A model generated the notes under the pieces. The model was not told where the DNA came from, did no database searches, and saw nothing but the letters and a program-made list of their open reading frames with translations. Both the position numbers and the translations under genes were made by a program. From JAMCXS01 sp964459065 (lineage in GTDB: Bacteria; Acidobacteriota; Terriglobia; UBA7540): 20,939 nt of DNA. This document shows, one piece after another, positions 1-7,152 of this stretch (the stretch's first letter is position 1; each line of letters starts with the position of its first letter). The DNA lies in contig CAYWMN010000039.1 in NCBI GenBank assembly GCA_964459065.1, positions 1 through 20,939 on the forward strand, given 5' to 3'.

Positions 1-324
1 GCCGGCCTGGATATTGGCCAGACTATTGTGGTAGCTGATCGCGCCTGTGTTGCGGTGGAGGCGATGGAAGGAACCGACGCCACCATTGAGCGGGCGGCAA
101 GGTTGAGTAACGGAAAACGCCTGGTCGTCGTCAAAGTGAGTAAGCCCGAGCAGGACATGCGGTTTGACGTCCCGGTTGTGGGAGTGAACACGATTCGGGT
201 CATGCGCCGCTCAAATGCCCGGGTGCTGGCTTTGGACGCCGGGAAGACGCTTTTGTTTGAGCGCGAGCAGTTGATTGAGGAAGCCGACCGGGCCGGGATC
301 GCCATTGTGGGCATGGAAGGCTGA
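1..324 (+). CDS. lpxI: UDP-2,3-diacylglucosamine pyrophosphatase LpxI, C-terminal part (5' end outside window)
   Basis: LpxI hydrolyses UDP-2,3-diacylglucosamine to lipid X and UMP at the inner face of the cytoplasmic membrane, step four of lipid A synthesis; it replaces LpxH in many bacteria. The reading frame is open from base 1, so the gene is truncated by the window edge and only about 107 residues remain. They match the C-terminal (former DUF1009) domain: 'DIGQTIVVADR', then 'AVEAMEGTDATIERA', the signature 'KPEQDMRFDVPVVG' and a terminal 'AGKTLLFEREQLIEEAD' helix region. The neighbouring oxidoreductase 58 bases downstream is on the same strand and probably in the same operon. Identity is secure from the domain; the N-terminal half cannot be assessed. 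Confidence 0.93.
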   Translation, partial: AGLDIGQTIVVADRACVAVEAMEGTDATIERAARLSNGKRLVVVKVSKPEQDMRFDVPVVGVNTIRVMRRSNARVLALDAGKTLLFEREQLIEEADRAGIAIVGMEG

Positions 325-364
325 TTTTACAGGACAACGGCCGGGTTCGGTCCCGGCTTGTCAC

Positions 365-370
365 AAGGAG
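365..370 (+). promoter_or_regulatory. Ribosome binding site deciding the oxidoreductase start
   Basis: AAGGAG lies 12 bases before TTG 383. No ATG or GTG lies in frame near it, and the only upstream in-frame ATG (275) sits inside lpxI and would add 36 residues with no family likeness before the Rossmann strand. The spacing is slightly long. Confidence 0.55.
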
Positions 371-382
371 AAAGCTTTAACG

Positions 383-1366
383 TTGCAGAAGATAGCCGTT
401 GCTGTTATTGGAGCAGGCGAGCATGGCAAACGGCATGCCCATGCTTTTGCCGAACTTTCCGGCGCCGAACTTGCCGGAGTTTATGACCAACGTGAAGATC
501 GCGCCCGGGCTCTGGCGTCGGAGCTGGGAGTCAAGGTTTTCACCAGCCTGGACGATGTGCTCGCGGCTGTGGAAGGGGTCAGCATCGTCGTTCCGACCAC
601 CGCTCATGCCGACGTGGCCTGCCGTGCCCTTGAAAGTGGTGTGGACGTTTTGCTGGAGAAGCCCATTACCAGCACCTTGCCCGAAGCTGACAATCTGATC
701 GAGGTTGCGGACCGCACGGGGCGCATTCTGCAAGTCGGGCACCTGGAGCGTTTCAACCCGGGGGTTTTGTCGGCCAAGGCTGTGACGCGGCAGCCGTTGT
801 TTTTTGAGATTCACCGGCTGGGAGTTTTTAGTCCGCGCAGCCTGGACGTGGATGTGGTATTTGACCTTATGATTCACGACCTCGATCTGGTACTCTGGAT
901 GGTAGGCGCTCCGGTGCGCGAAGTCCGGGCGGTGGGGCTACCGGTGCTGTCCGATAAGGTTGACATTGCCAATGCCAGGGTCGAGTTTGAGAACGGGACA
1001 GTTGCCAATCTTACAGCGAGTCGAGTAAGCACTGAGAAGGTTCGAAAATTCCGGTATTTTCAACCCCACGAGTATATCTCCATCGACTTCTCCCGGCGTG
1101 ACGCGCTCCTGCTGAATGTGAACCATCAAGGCTCGGCGTCTGGAATCGGTTTTCGCAAGCTTGAGGCCAAGGGCAAGGAACCGCTGCAGGCTGAACTGGA
1201 ATCGTTTGTGGACTGTGTTCGAACCCGGCGGCCACCTCTGGTGGGCGGGCGGGAAGGACGGGACGCCCTGGCTTTGGCCAATAAGGTGATGGCCTGCATC
1301 GAAGAACATGCGGCGCGCGTGCACATCCCCATGACTCGTTCCGTGGGGCACAGCGGGGAATTGTGA
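383..1366 (+). CDS. Gfo/Idh/MocA-family NAD(P)-dependent oxidoreductase
   Basis: This is a two-domain sugar oxidoreductase. It has an N-terminal Rossmann fold with 'VIGAGEHGKRHAHA' at residues 8-21 (GxGxxG), the family's 'EKP' motif at residues 92-94 (Lys93 is the usual catalytic lysine), and 'VGHLERFNP' at about 118-126 leading into the substrate domain. With the TTG start the protein is 327 residues, normal for the family. It directly follows lpxI, which suggests a nucleotide-sugar substrate in lipid A or envelope synthesis. A precedent is GnnA, a Gfo/Idh/MocA enzyme that oxidises the 3-OH of UDP-GlcNAc before amination by GnnB, but no GnnB-like aminotransferase is in this window. The family call is firm; the substrate is inference. 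Confidence 0.88.
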   Translation: MQKIAVAVIGAGEHGKRHAHAFAELSGAELAGVYDQREDRARALASELGVKVFTSLDDVLAAVEGVSIVVPTTAHADVACRALESGVDVLLEKPITSTLPEADNLIEVADRTGRILQVGHLERFNPGVLSAKAVTRQPLFFEIHRLGVFSPRSLDVDVVFDLMIHDLDLVLWMVGAPVREVRAVGLPVLSDKVDIANARVEFENGTVANLTASRVSTEKVRKFRYFQPHEYISIDFSRRDALLLNVNHQGSASGIGFRKLEAKGKEPLQAELESFVDCVRTRRPPLVGGREGRDALALANKVMACIEEHAARVHIPMTRSVGHSGEL

Positions 1367-1408
1367 TTTAGGCCAGGAAACGGCCGCGCCTGGCAGACCC
1401 AGGGAATT

Positions 1409-2443
1409 ATGAGGACTGAACCCGAGTTCCGGCTGCTTCTCGACTATGAAAATGAGATTGCGCGCTGGCGCCGGCTGACCGCTTTCCTGACGGCTGTCAT
1501 TATTCAGTTGCTCCTCGCGTTTTTTTTGATTATGGCTCCAAGCTGGTTTCCTGTGACGGCCAGGATGCTGAAGCTTGAAGCGAAGCCCAAACCCCGGCAG
1601 CAGGCCACCCTCTTGTACTTGCCGCCGGCCCTGGCGCGGCCGGCCAGGAAACCTCCCCCGACCAATAATCTGTCAGATCAAAATCGCCGCGCCCAGGGCA
1701 AATCACCCAAGGTTGATCAGAACGGACTTCACATGCCCTTTATGCGGGGCAATTCCCGCTTGCCCGGCATTGCCGGCGGGCGCCACAAGCCGACTCCGCC
1801 ACCGGCGCCGCCTGCTCCCAAGCCCGGCCCCAAGACGATGGCTCAAGCTGCGAAACCGCCGGCTCCCGCGCCGCCGGCTCCCAAGAAGGAATCGCAGCCC
1901 CAACAGGAAGCCGAGTTACGCCTGATGAATGTGAATCCGCACAAGCTCAAAGGGAACTCCCGTTTGCGCTTGCCGGACGCAACGCCCGGGCAGGAAATTC
2001 AGCAATCACTCCGGGCCGCCGCGCAGAATCCCAACCACGGTCCTGCCGTTGGTCCCGGTGACTCGGCTTACCAGCTCCAGAATATCCATCCCAATTTTTC
2101 AACTTCGGGGCCCATCATCCTGTCCGACACCCGCGGCGTGAATTTTGGGCCCTATCTTGCCCGCGTGGTTTACATTGTGCGCAGGAATTGGTACTCGATG
2201 ATTCCCGAATCGGCTCGACTGGGCGAAAAAGGGCGCGTGGCGTTGGTGTTTGAGATCCTAAAGGATGGTTCGGTGCCCCAGCTTCGCCTGCTGGCCTCTT
2301 CCGGTTCGCCGCCGCTGGATCGGGCCGCGGAGGCGTCCATTCGCGCTTCCAACCCTTTTCCGCCTCTGCCGAAGCAATTCACCGGCAAGCATTTGGTTCT
2401 GGAGTTCATGTACTTCTACAATATGGGTCTCTCGAACCAGTAA
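1409..2443 (+). CDS. TonB-like energy transducer, proline-rich periplasmic protein
   Basis: The 344-residue protein has the standard TonB layout: a short cytoplasmic N-terminus, one membrane anchor at about residues 24-44, a Pro/Ala/Lys-rich linker (about 55-165, with repeated 'PPAP' blocks) and a C-terminal TonB domain from about residue 249, including 'ARVVYIVRRNWY', 'GRVALVFEILKDG' and 'LDRAAEASIRASNPFPPLP'. Such proteins couple the ExbBD proton-motive-force motor to outer-membrane receptors. No exbB/exbD is visible, so its motor must be encoded elsewhere. ATG 1409 follows AGGGAA at 1401. It lies 42 bases after the oxidoreductase and may be co-transcribed. A receptor-independent TonB-domain paralogue is also possible. 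Confidence 0.87.
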   Translation: MRTEPEFRLLLDYENEIARWRRLTAFLTAVIIQLLLAFFLIMAPSWFPVTARMLKLEAKPKPRQQATLLYLPPALARPARKPPPTNNLSDQNRRAQGKSPKVDQNGLHMPFMRGNSRLPGIAGGRHKPTPPPAPPAPKPGPKTMAQAAKPPAPAPPAPKKESQPQQEAELRLMNVNPHKLKGNSRLRLPDATPGQEIQQSLRAAAQNPNHGPAVGPGDSAYQLQNIHPNFSTSGPIILSDTRGVNFGPYLARVVYIVRRNWYSMIPESARLGEKGRVALVFEILKDGSVPQLRLLASSGSPPLDRAAEASIRASNPFPPLPKQFTGKHLVLEFMYFYNMGLSNQ

Positions 2444-2470
2444 ATCTGCATTTCCTCTTTTCAAATTCAA

Positions 2471-2527
2471 GGACCGGCCCTAAGGTATCTACCTAGAGCC
2501 TCGTCAAGTTGGTTCACGTACCGGTCC
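2471..2527. repeat. 7-bp perfect inverted repeat between tonB-like gene and URO-D-like gene
   Basis: GGACCGG (2471-2477) and CCGGTCC (2521-2527) are perfect inverted copies separated by 43 bases in the 144-base gap. They could be an attenuator/terminator stem or chance; there is no T-tract after the second arm. I see no convincing promoter in this gap. Confidence 0.25.
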
Positions 2528-2587
2528 ATGCTTATCCGGCGCGAACCTCTGAAGTCGTAGCTTGGCGAAGAAAGTTGAGGTGACGCG

Positions 2588-3631
2588 ATGCGCTCTGAAC
2601 AATGGGAACTCTACAAAAAAGCCGCCAAGTTGCAGCCCATTCAAGAGATTCCGCTCGCTCTGATTATCGACAGCCCATGGATTCCGGGTTATTTGGGGAT
2701 TAGCCACTTTGATTATTACTTTGATCCGGAGGTATGGTTCCAGGCGAATCTCAGGATCATGCAGGAGTTTCCCGACGTCATTGCCTTTCCGTCCTGGTGG
2801 GTTGAATTCGGCATGGCCATTGAACCTTCCGCTTTGGGGTCGAGGATTTGCTTCCACCCAGACCAGCCGCCCAGTCAATCGCCGGCGTTGTTTCGTTTGG
2901 AGGATCTGGATCGTTTCGCGCCGGTTGACCCCTATGCCGACGGCTTGATGGCTGCAGCGCTGCATCGATATCGGAAACAGAAATCACGGATTCAGGAGGC
3001 AGGTTACGCGATTCGCATGGCTACCGCCCGCGGCCCCGTCTGCACGGCCGGGTTTCTACGCGGCATTACGGAATTGATGCTCGACATCGTTGACAATCCC
3101 GAGGGGGCTCACAAGCTGTTGGCTTTCGCGACCGACACCGTCATCGGGTGGCTGAAAGCTCAAGTGGATGTGATCGGCGACAGTGTTGAAGGGATCTTTA
3201 TCCTTGATGACATTGTGGGTTTCCTGTCGCCGAAGCAATACCAGGAGTTCGCCCATCCTTATTTGAAGAAGATCTTTGGAAGCTTTCCAGAATCCTGGGT
3301 GAAGGTTTACCACAATGATGCCAATGTCGGTCCCTTTCTGGAGGATTTGGCGGCGACAGGCTTCGACGTCTTAAACTGGAGCCACAACCTGGACATCAGT
3401 GAAGTTCGCAGCAGAACGAAGGGCAAAATCTGCCTGATGGGGAACGTTCCTCCCCTGGAGATCGGAACTCGCGGTTCACCCGAGGACGTCAAAAGCAGCG
3501 CCCTGGATATTCTCAGGAAAACCCAGGGAAGTGGCGTCATTCTTTCTGTTGGCGGAGGCGTCAGTCCCGGAATGCCAAGGGCCAACATTATGGCTCTGGT
3601 CCAGGCGGCGCGGGAGTTCCAGTCGGCGTAG
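2588..3631 (+). CDS. Uroporphyrinogen decarboxylase (URO-D) superfamily protein, function unassigned
   Basis: The 347-residue protein resembles the URO-D/MtaA/CmuA TIM-barrel family over its whole length: 'ATARGPVCTAGFLRG' mid-protein, 'ILDDIVGFLSPKQYQEF' at about residue 205, 'DVLNWSHNLDISE', 'CLMGNVPPLE' and the C-terminal 'GSGVILSVGGGVSPGMP'. It is not HemE, because the N-terminal arginine signature of true uroporphyrinogen decarboxylases is missing. The corrinoid methyltransferase Zn motif HxC is also altered: the equivalent site reads H242-N-D. It could be a degradative or methyl-transfer enzyme with a different metal set. ATG 2588 is preceded by GAGG (2577-2580). The gene stands alone between two larger groups. 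Confidence 0.8.
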   Translation: MRSEQWELYKKAAKLQPIQEIPLALIIDSPWIPGYLGISHFDYYFDPEVWFQANLRIMQEFPDVIAFPSWWVEFGMAIEPSALGSRICFHPDQPPSQSPALFRLEDLDRFAPVDPYADGLMAAALHRYRKQKSRIQEAGYAIRMATARGPVCTAGFLRGITELMLDIVDNPEGAHKLLAFATDTVIGWLKAQVDVIGDSVEGIFILDDIVGFLSPKQYQEFAHPYLKKIFGSFPESWVKVYHNDANVGPFLEDLAATGFDVLNWSHNLDISEVRSRTKGKICLMGNVPPLEIGTRGSPEDVKSSALDILRKTQGSGVILSVGGGVSPGMPRANIMALVQAAREFQSA

Positions 3632-3726
3632 AGGGCGGTTCGCCCACAGGCACTGCGTGCGGATGCCGTTAAAAGCCCCAAGTCCGCCCATTGCCGGAGC
3701 GTTTCCCCCGTCTTGAATAAAAGAGT

Positions 3727-3755
3727 TTGAATGCCCTTGATGGGTCAGATAGAAT
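3727..3755 (+). promoter_or_regulatory. Predicted sigma70-type promoter for the miaA-hfq-hflX operon
   Basis: TTGAAT at 3727-3732, an exact 17-base spacer and TAGAAT at 3750-3755 (5 of 6 to TATAAT) lie in the gap after the URO-D-like gene and before the first frame of the operon. The implied start near 3762 gives a leader of about 90 bases to the small ORF at 3853. Pattern only; no experimental support. Confidence 0.5.
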
Positions 3756-3804
3756 TTAGAGGGAAGCGGGCCCAAGAGGGCAGCCCGGGTTGTTGGTAAG
3801 AAGC

Positions 3805-3821
3805 GTGGCGGCTTCCGCCAC
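3805..3821 (+). promoter_or_regulatory. Perfect 7-bp GC hairpin in the operon leader
   Basis: GTGGCGG (3805-3811), CTT loop, CCGCCAC (3815-3821). It lies downstream of the predicted -10 and upstream of the small ORF, so it would form in the 5' leader RNA. It has no following T-run, so a leader stem (mRNA stability, RNA-binding site) is more likely than a simple terminator. Confidence 0.45.
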
Positions 3822-3852
3822 AAATTGAGGTTTTCGAGCCTGTCAACGGACC

Positions 3853-3948
3853 ATGCAACAACCGTCAAGGTCCCAATTACTGGGGGCTTTCCTTTTCGCT
3901 GCGATCATCCTGGGCTTTTTACTGGTGCGTTATCTACACTTGGTATGA
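3853..3948 (+). CDS. 31-residue predicted single-pass membrane peptide, translationally coupled to miaA
   Basis: ATG 3853 opens a 31-codon frame. The product has a short polar, basic N-terminus (MQQPSRSQ), a continuous hydrophobic stretch of about 18-20 residues (LLGAFLFAAIILGFLLV) and a short tail with Arg, Tyr and His. That is the profile of a small inner-membrane protein with its N-terminus outside or inside undetermined. Its TGA overlaps the ATG of miaA as ATGA, the classic arrangement for translational coupling, and it lies directly behind the predicted promoter and leader hairpin. The ribosome binding site is weak (CGGA two bases before ATG). I recognise no family. It could be a leader peptide, a stand-alone membrane microprotein or, less likely, chance. 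Confidence 0.5.
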   Translation: MQQPSRSQLLGAFLFAAIILGFLLVRYLHLV

Positions 3949-4940
3949 ATGATCGGCGAAACGAAGACTATCCTCTGGTTGCCATCGTTGGACCGACGGC
4001 GGCGGGAAAGTCCGAACTGGCCCTTTTGCTTGCCGAGCGTCTGACGGGCGAAATCGTTAATTTTGACTCGGTTCAAGTTTACAGAGGGTTTGACGTCGGC
4101 ACCGGAAAACTTCCGCCGGCCGAGCGCCGCGGAATTCCGCACCACCTGATGGATTGCCTCGATCCCTCGAAGGACTTCACGGCCGGCGACTTCCGGCGCG
4201 AAGCCTTGAAAGTAATTCACGAAATTCGCCGCCGGACCAAGCTGCCGATTCTGGCCGGCGGAACGGGCCTTTACTTGCGGGCGCTGTTGATGGGGTTGTT
4301 TGAGGGGCCTCCCCGCTCTGAGCTGTTGCGGGACCGGCTGCGGCGCATGGCGAGCCGGCGCGGCCGCCGTTTTGTTCACCGCTTGCTCAACCGGCTGGAT
4401 GCTGCTTCGGCTGAGCGCATTAAGCCTCAGGATTTGCAAAAAGTGATTCGCGCGATTGAAGTCTGCCTTCTTTCAAGCGAAGCACTGTCCAGCCTGCAGT
4501 CGCGCGGCCGGGAGCCTTTGCAGGGATTCCGGTGCATCAAGGTTGGGCTCGATCCGTCCCGTCCCGAACTCTGCGCCCGGATCAATCGGCGCGTGGAACG
4601 GATGTTCGCTGCGGGGTTGGGCGATGAGGTGCAATCCCTGCTGGCTCGGCCCGATGCCGGGCGAATGAAAGCGCTGGGATCGATCGGTTACCGCCAGGTG
4701 GCGTCCGCTCTCAAAGGCGAAATCCCCTGGCAGCAAGCGCTCGAAGAAACTCAAGCGGCGACCCGGCAATATTCGAAACGCCAGATGACGTGGTTCCGGC
4801 GGGAGCCTGAAGTCACCTGGTTTTCGGGTTTCGGCGACGATCCAAAGATCCAGGACCAAGTGCTCAACTCCGTCAACGTCATGCTAGGATCAAGAAACGA
4901 GGGCGAAGTTGTAGATTCACCCAAAACCTTATCATTGTGA
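3945..4940 (+). CDS. miaA: tRNA dimethylallyltransferase MiaA
   Basis: MiaA transfers a dimethylallyl group to N6 of A37 in tRNAs reading UNN codons, in the cytoplasm. Visible motifs are the P-loop 'GPTAAGKS' at residues 16-23, 'NFDSVQVYRGFDVGTGKLP' (substrate/tRNA loop with the catalytic Asp), 'HHLMDCLDP', 'AGGTGLYLRAL', 'ALGSIGYRQV' and the C-terminal 'RQYSKRQMTWFR'. The ATG at 3945 gives 331 residues and puts the P-loop at the normal distance. A TTG at 3825 in the same frame would add 40 residues unlike the family. The start overlaps the stop of the 31-residue ORF. It is followed by hfq and hflX in the gene order known from proteobacteria. Confidence 0.95.
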   Translation: MNDRRNEDYPLVAIVGPTAAGKSELALLLAERLTGEIVNFDSVQVYRGFDVGTGKLPPAERRGIPHHLMDCLDPSKDFTAGDFRREALKVIHEIRRRTKLPILAGGTGLYLRALLMGLFEGPPRSELLRDRLRRMASRRGRRFVHRLLNRLDAASAERIKPQDLQKVIRAIEVCLLSSEALSSLQSRGREPLQGFRCIKVGLDPSRPELCARINRRVERMFAAGLGDEVQSLLARPDAGRMKALGSIGYRQVASALKGEIPWQQALEETQAATRQYSKRQMTWFRREPEVTWFSGFGDDPKIQDQVLNSVNVMLGSRNEGEVVDSPKTLSL

Positions 4941-4984
4941 GAACTGCCATGACGCCAGGGACTCCAGTGGAAAAGAGAAAGACC

Positions 4985-5230
4985 ATGGAAAAACTTCAAA
5001 ACATCCAGGACGGATTCTTAAATTCGTTGCGGAAAGACAAGAGCGTTGTGACAATTTACTTGGTGAGCGGCGTCAAATTGATTGGAAGAATTCGCAGCTT
5101 TGACAAGTACTCCGTGATTTTGGACAGCAGCGGACAAGAGCAATTGATCTTCAAGCATGCGATTTCGACGGTGGTGGTCAACCGCTCCAATTCCGCTGCT
5201 TCGCATCCGCCGTCCTCAGGAGGTTCGTGA
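4985..5230 (+). CDS. hfq: RNA chaperone Hfq
   Basis: Hfq is an Sm-like hexamer that pairs small RNAs with mRNAs. The 81-residue product aligns with E. coli Hfq from its first residues: 'IQDGFLNSLRKDKS' has Gln8 in the position of the proximal-face Gln8, Sm1 is 'VTIYLVSGVKLIGRIRSFD', and Sm2 ends in 'FKHAISTVV' with the Lys-His pair that lines the U-binding pore. Relative to E. coli there is one extra residue between Sm1 and Sm2 and Tyr in place of Phe42. The C-terminal tail is short (about 15 residues, Ser/Pro rich). ATG 4985 is chosen because it starts exactly at the conserved N-terminus. An ATG at 4949 or a GTG at 4937 overlapping the miaA stop would add 12-16 residues. Its stop overlaps the GTG of hflX. 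Confidence 0.95.
   Translation: MEKLQNIQDGFLNSLRKDKSVVTIYLVSGVKLIGRIRSFDKYSVILDSSGQEQLIFKHAISTVVVNRSNSAASHPPSSGGS
5218..5223 (+). promoter_or_regulatory. hflX: Ribosome binding site for hflX
   Basis: A perfect AGGAGG sits inside the end of hfq, only 3 bases before GTG 5227. A second candidate, AAGGAA at 5239-5244, sits 6 bases before an in-frame TTG at 5251. The first gives a GTGA overlap with hfq; the second would shorten HflX by 8 residues. The sequence alone does not settle which is used. Confidence 0.5.
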
Positions 5231-6528
5231 GAGTTCGGAAGGAACGGCCCTTGGAGAGGGCTTACCTGGTTGGCTGGGCTCGTAGCCGGCGCGCCGGATT
5301 CGTTGGTGAATACGACCCTGAGGAGAGTTTAGGGGAACTTGGTGAGCTGGCCACCAGCGCGGGCGCCCAGGTTGTGGGCTCCGCCCTGCAGTTTTCTCCC
5401 GAACCTGATTCCGCCACCCTGGTGGGGCGGGGCAAGGCGCATGAGATCCGGGTCGACGCGCGCGCAGCCCATGCCGACGTCATCATTTTCGATCACGACC
5501 TTACCCCATCGCAACTTCGCAATCTCGAGCACGCTCTCGATTCCAAGATTCTCGACCGCACCCAACTTATTCTGGATATCTTCGCCGGACGCGCGCGCAG
5601 CCGTGAGGGACAGCTCCAGGTGGAACTGGCTCAGTTGACCTACCTGCTGCCTCGCCTGGCTGGCCACGGCACCCGGCTTTCCCGGCTCGGGGGCGGCATC
5701 GGAACTCGCGGCCCTGGCGAACAGCAGCTGGAATTTGACCGGCGCCGGGTCCGCGCAAGAATCCAAAGGATTTCGCAAGGAATCGAGAAAGTGCGTTCGG
5801 AGCGCGCTCTGCACCGGGATCACCGGCGCAGGAAAGAACTTTATACCGTCGCGCTGGTCGGTTACACGAATGCCGGTAAATCGACGCTGTTCAATGCCTT
5901 GACGAAGGCTCACGTTTCCACCTCCGACCGTCTGTTTGTGACGCTTGATCCGACCGTCCGGGTGGTCGAACTTCCGTCCCACCGGCGCGTCCTTTTGTCG
6001 GATACCGTCGGATTTATTCGCAAGCTCCCGCCGCACCTTGTCGCCGCCTTCCGCGCCACCCTGGAGGAGCTTGAGGGCGCCAGCCTTCTGGTTCAGGTAA
6101 CCGACGCTTCCGACCCGCAGCACGGCCGCCGCGAAAGTGCCGTCGAGCATTTGCTTGAGGACTTGCGCCTTGTCGATGCGCCGCGCCTGATGGCGTGGAA
6201 TAAGATTGACTTGCTCGACCCTGAAATGCGCGCGAGGCTTGCGCGCGGGCCGCGCATGGTGGAAGTTTCCGCCCGCACCGGAGAAGGTTTTGAAACGCTC
6301 TTGCAAAAGATCGACCAGATGCTTGACGTGGATCCGATTGTGGAGGAGGAATTCGAATTTTCCGCGGGCGACGGCGAGCGCCTGGCCTTCCTTTATCGCA
6401 GCGGGAACGTCCTCTCGGCAAGATATGCGGACAATCGGGTGAGGGTGCGAGTTCAACTTGCCAGGTCTCTCCGTGAGCGCTTTCAATCAAGCAAAAATTT
6501 TCCTGGAGATTCGGCCACCCATCGCTGA
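5227..6528 (+). CDS. hflX: Ribosome-associated GTPase HflX
   Basis: HflX is a GTPase that binds the 50S subunit and rescues or splits stalled ribosomes. The 433-residue protein has the glycine-rich N-terminal HflX domain ('VGRGKAHEI', 'IFDHDLTPSQLRNLEH', 'ILDRTQLILDIFAGRARSREG', 'GGIGTRGPGEQQLE') and a G domain with G1 'GYTNAGKST' (212-220), G3 'DTVGF' (259-263) and G4 'NKID' (325-328). The C-terminal domain beyond about 370 is present and ends soon after the last conserved strand. The gene overlaps hfq by 4 bases (GTGA), indicating translational coupling. No hflK/hflC follows, unlike in E. coli. Confidence 0.95.
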   Translation: MRVRKERPLERAYLVGWARSRRAGFVGEYDPEESLGELGELATSAGAQVVGSALQFSPEPDSATLVGRGKAHEIRVDARAAHADVIIFDHDLTPSQLRNLEHALDSKILDRTQLILDIFAGRARSREGQLQVELAQLTYLLPRLAGHGTRLSRLGGGIGTRGPGEQQLEFDRRRVRARIQRISQGIEKVRSERALHRDHRRRKELYTVALVGYTNAGKSTLFNALTKAHVSTSDRLFVTLDPTVRVVELPSHRRVLLSDTVGFIRKLPPHLVAAFRATLEELEGASLLVQVTDASDPQHGRRESAVEHLLEDLRLVDAPRLMAWNKIDLLDPEMRARLARGPRMVEVSARTGEGFETLLQKIDQMLDVDPIVEEEFEFSAGDGERLAFLYRSGNVLSARYADNRVRVRVQLARSLRERFQSSKNFPGDSATHR

Positions 6529-6549
6529 TTCCCTTTATTTTTGCGCCTG

Positions 6550-6613
6550 TCAGGGCTGTGGAAAAAAGTGTGGAAATTATTTAGGCAGTTTTCACTTCGT
6601 TTTAAAGCCCTGA
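6550..6613. repeat. 8-bp perfect inverted repeat downstream of hflX
   Basis: TCAGGGCT (6550-6557) and AGCCCTGA (6606-6613) are separated by 48 AT-rich bases, starting 21 bases after the hflX stop. It could form a long 3'-UTR stem. It lacks the short loop and T-tract of a normal intrinsic terminator, so it is not called as one. Confidence 0.35.
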
Positions 6614-6954
6614 TCTGAGGCAAAATCGTCCATTTTTATAAGTTTTTGTTAAGCAGCTTGTTTGCAATAAGATGCGAGCCGAATGATAAAGCACTTGACA
6701 AAATATGTCCTACCGGTCAACCCCCCTGGTTCGGTCATTCCCGCCGCTAGTTTTGCACAATCGTGAGGCAATAACCCTTTTTGCCGGTTGTAGCCTGGCA
6801 AGGGCTGATTAGCCGCGTTAAACAAGTCCTCTCAATGCATAGGCTCTCACTGTAGCCCTCCGTCGTTCGGGGTGCGGCGGCCCGGCGAGGCCCGACGGTG
6901 GGAAGAAAACCTTGCGCGGAGAGCCGATCACGCAGGTCCGGCAATTCGAGCCCT

Positions 6955-6970
6955 GGGGTTGTGAAACCCC
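6955..6970 (+). other. GNRA-capped hairpin (GGGGTT-GTGA-AACCCC)
   Basis: A 6-bp stem closed by GUGA in RNA form, a GNRA tetraloop. GNRA loops are common in structured RNAs and rare by chance on a perfect stem. There is no T-run after it. It lies in the GC-rich part of the gene-free region upstream of pgsA. Confidence 0.35.
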
Positions 6971-7123
6971 TGAAAGAGCACCGGCCGTGGAACTTTTTCA
7001 TTCAAGCTGCATGGGATCAATCCACGCGCCGACCGCGAAGCTCTCGAATTTCCGTCAAGAAGCCTGAGCCTCGGTGCAGAAGCTTCTACGCCGGGAAGGA
7101 TAACCTGCGGTTCCCAACTTTCG

Positions 7124-7152
7124 TTGACACGCTTTAGGCCCTTGGCTATAGT
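7124..7152 (+). promoter_or_regulatory. Near-consensus sigma70 promoter for pgsA-amrA
   Basis: A perfect TTGACA (7124-7129), exactly 17 bases, then TATAGT (7147-7152, 5 of 6). The implied transcription start near 7159 gives an 83-base leader to pgsA. This is the best promoter match in the window. Confidence 0.7.

Noticed and set aside
5329..6486. 385-codon open frame antisense to hflX
   Set aside because: It lies wholly opposite a clearly conserved GTPase and shows no domain signature; it results from codon bias on the coding strand.
6558..6590. Two TGTGGAAA-type sequences in an AT-rich patch resembling DnaA boxes, suggesting a replication origin
   Set aside because: Both deviate from the 9-base consensus, only two are present, and no dnaA, dnaN, gidA or similar gene is nearby.
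6695..6723. Perfect TTGACA as a promoter
   Set aside because: At 16-18 bases downstream the sequence is CAACCC-like, with no acceptable -10 element.
6898..7137. 79-codon frame before the pgsA promoter
   Set aside because: Basic, low-complexity composition with no hydrophobic core or motif; it ends inside the pgsA promoter, and the region has RNA-like hairpins instead.
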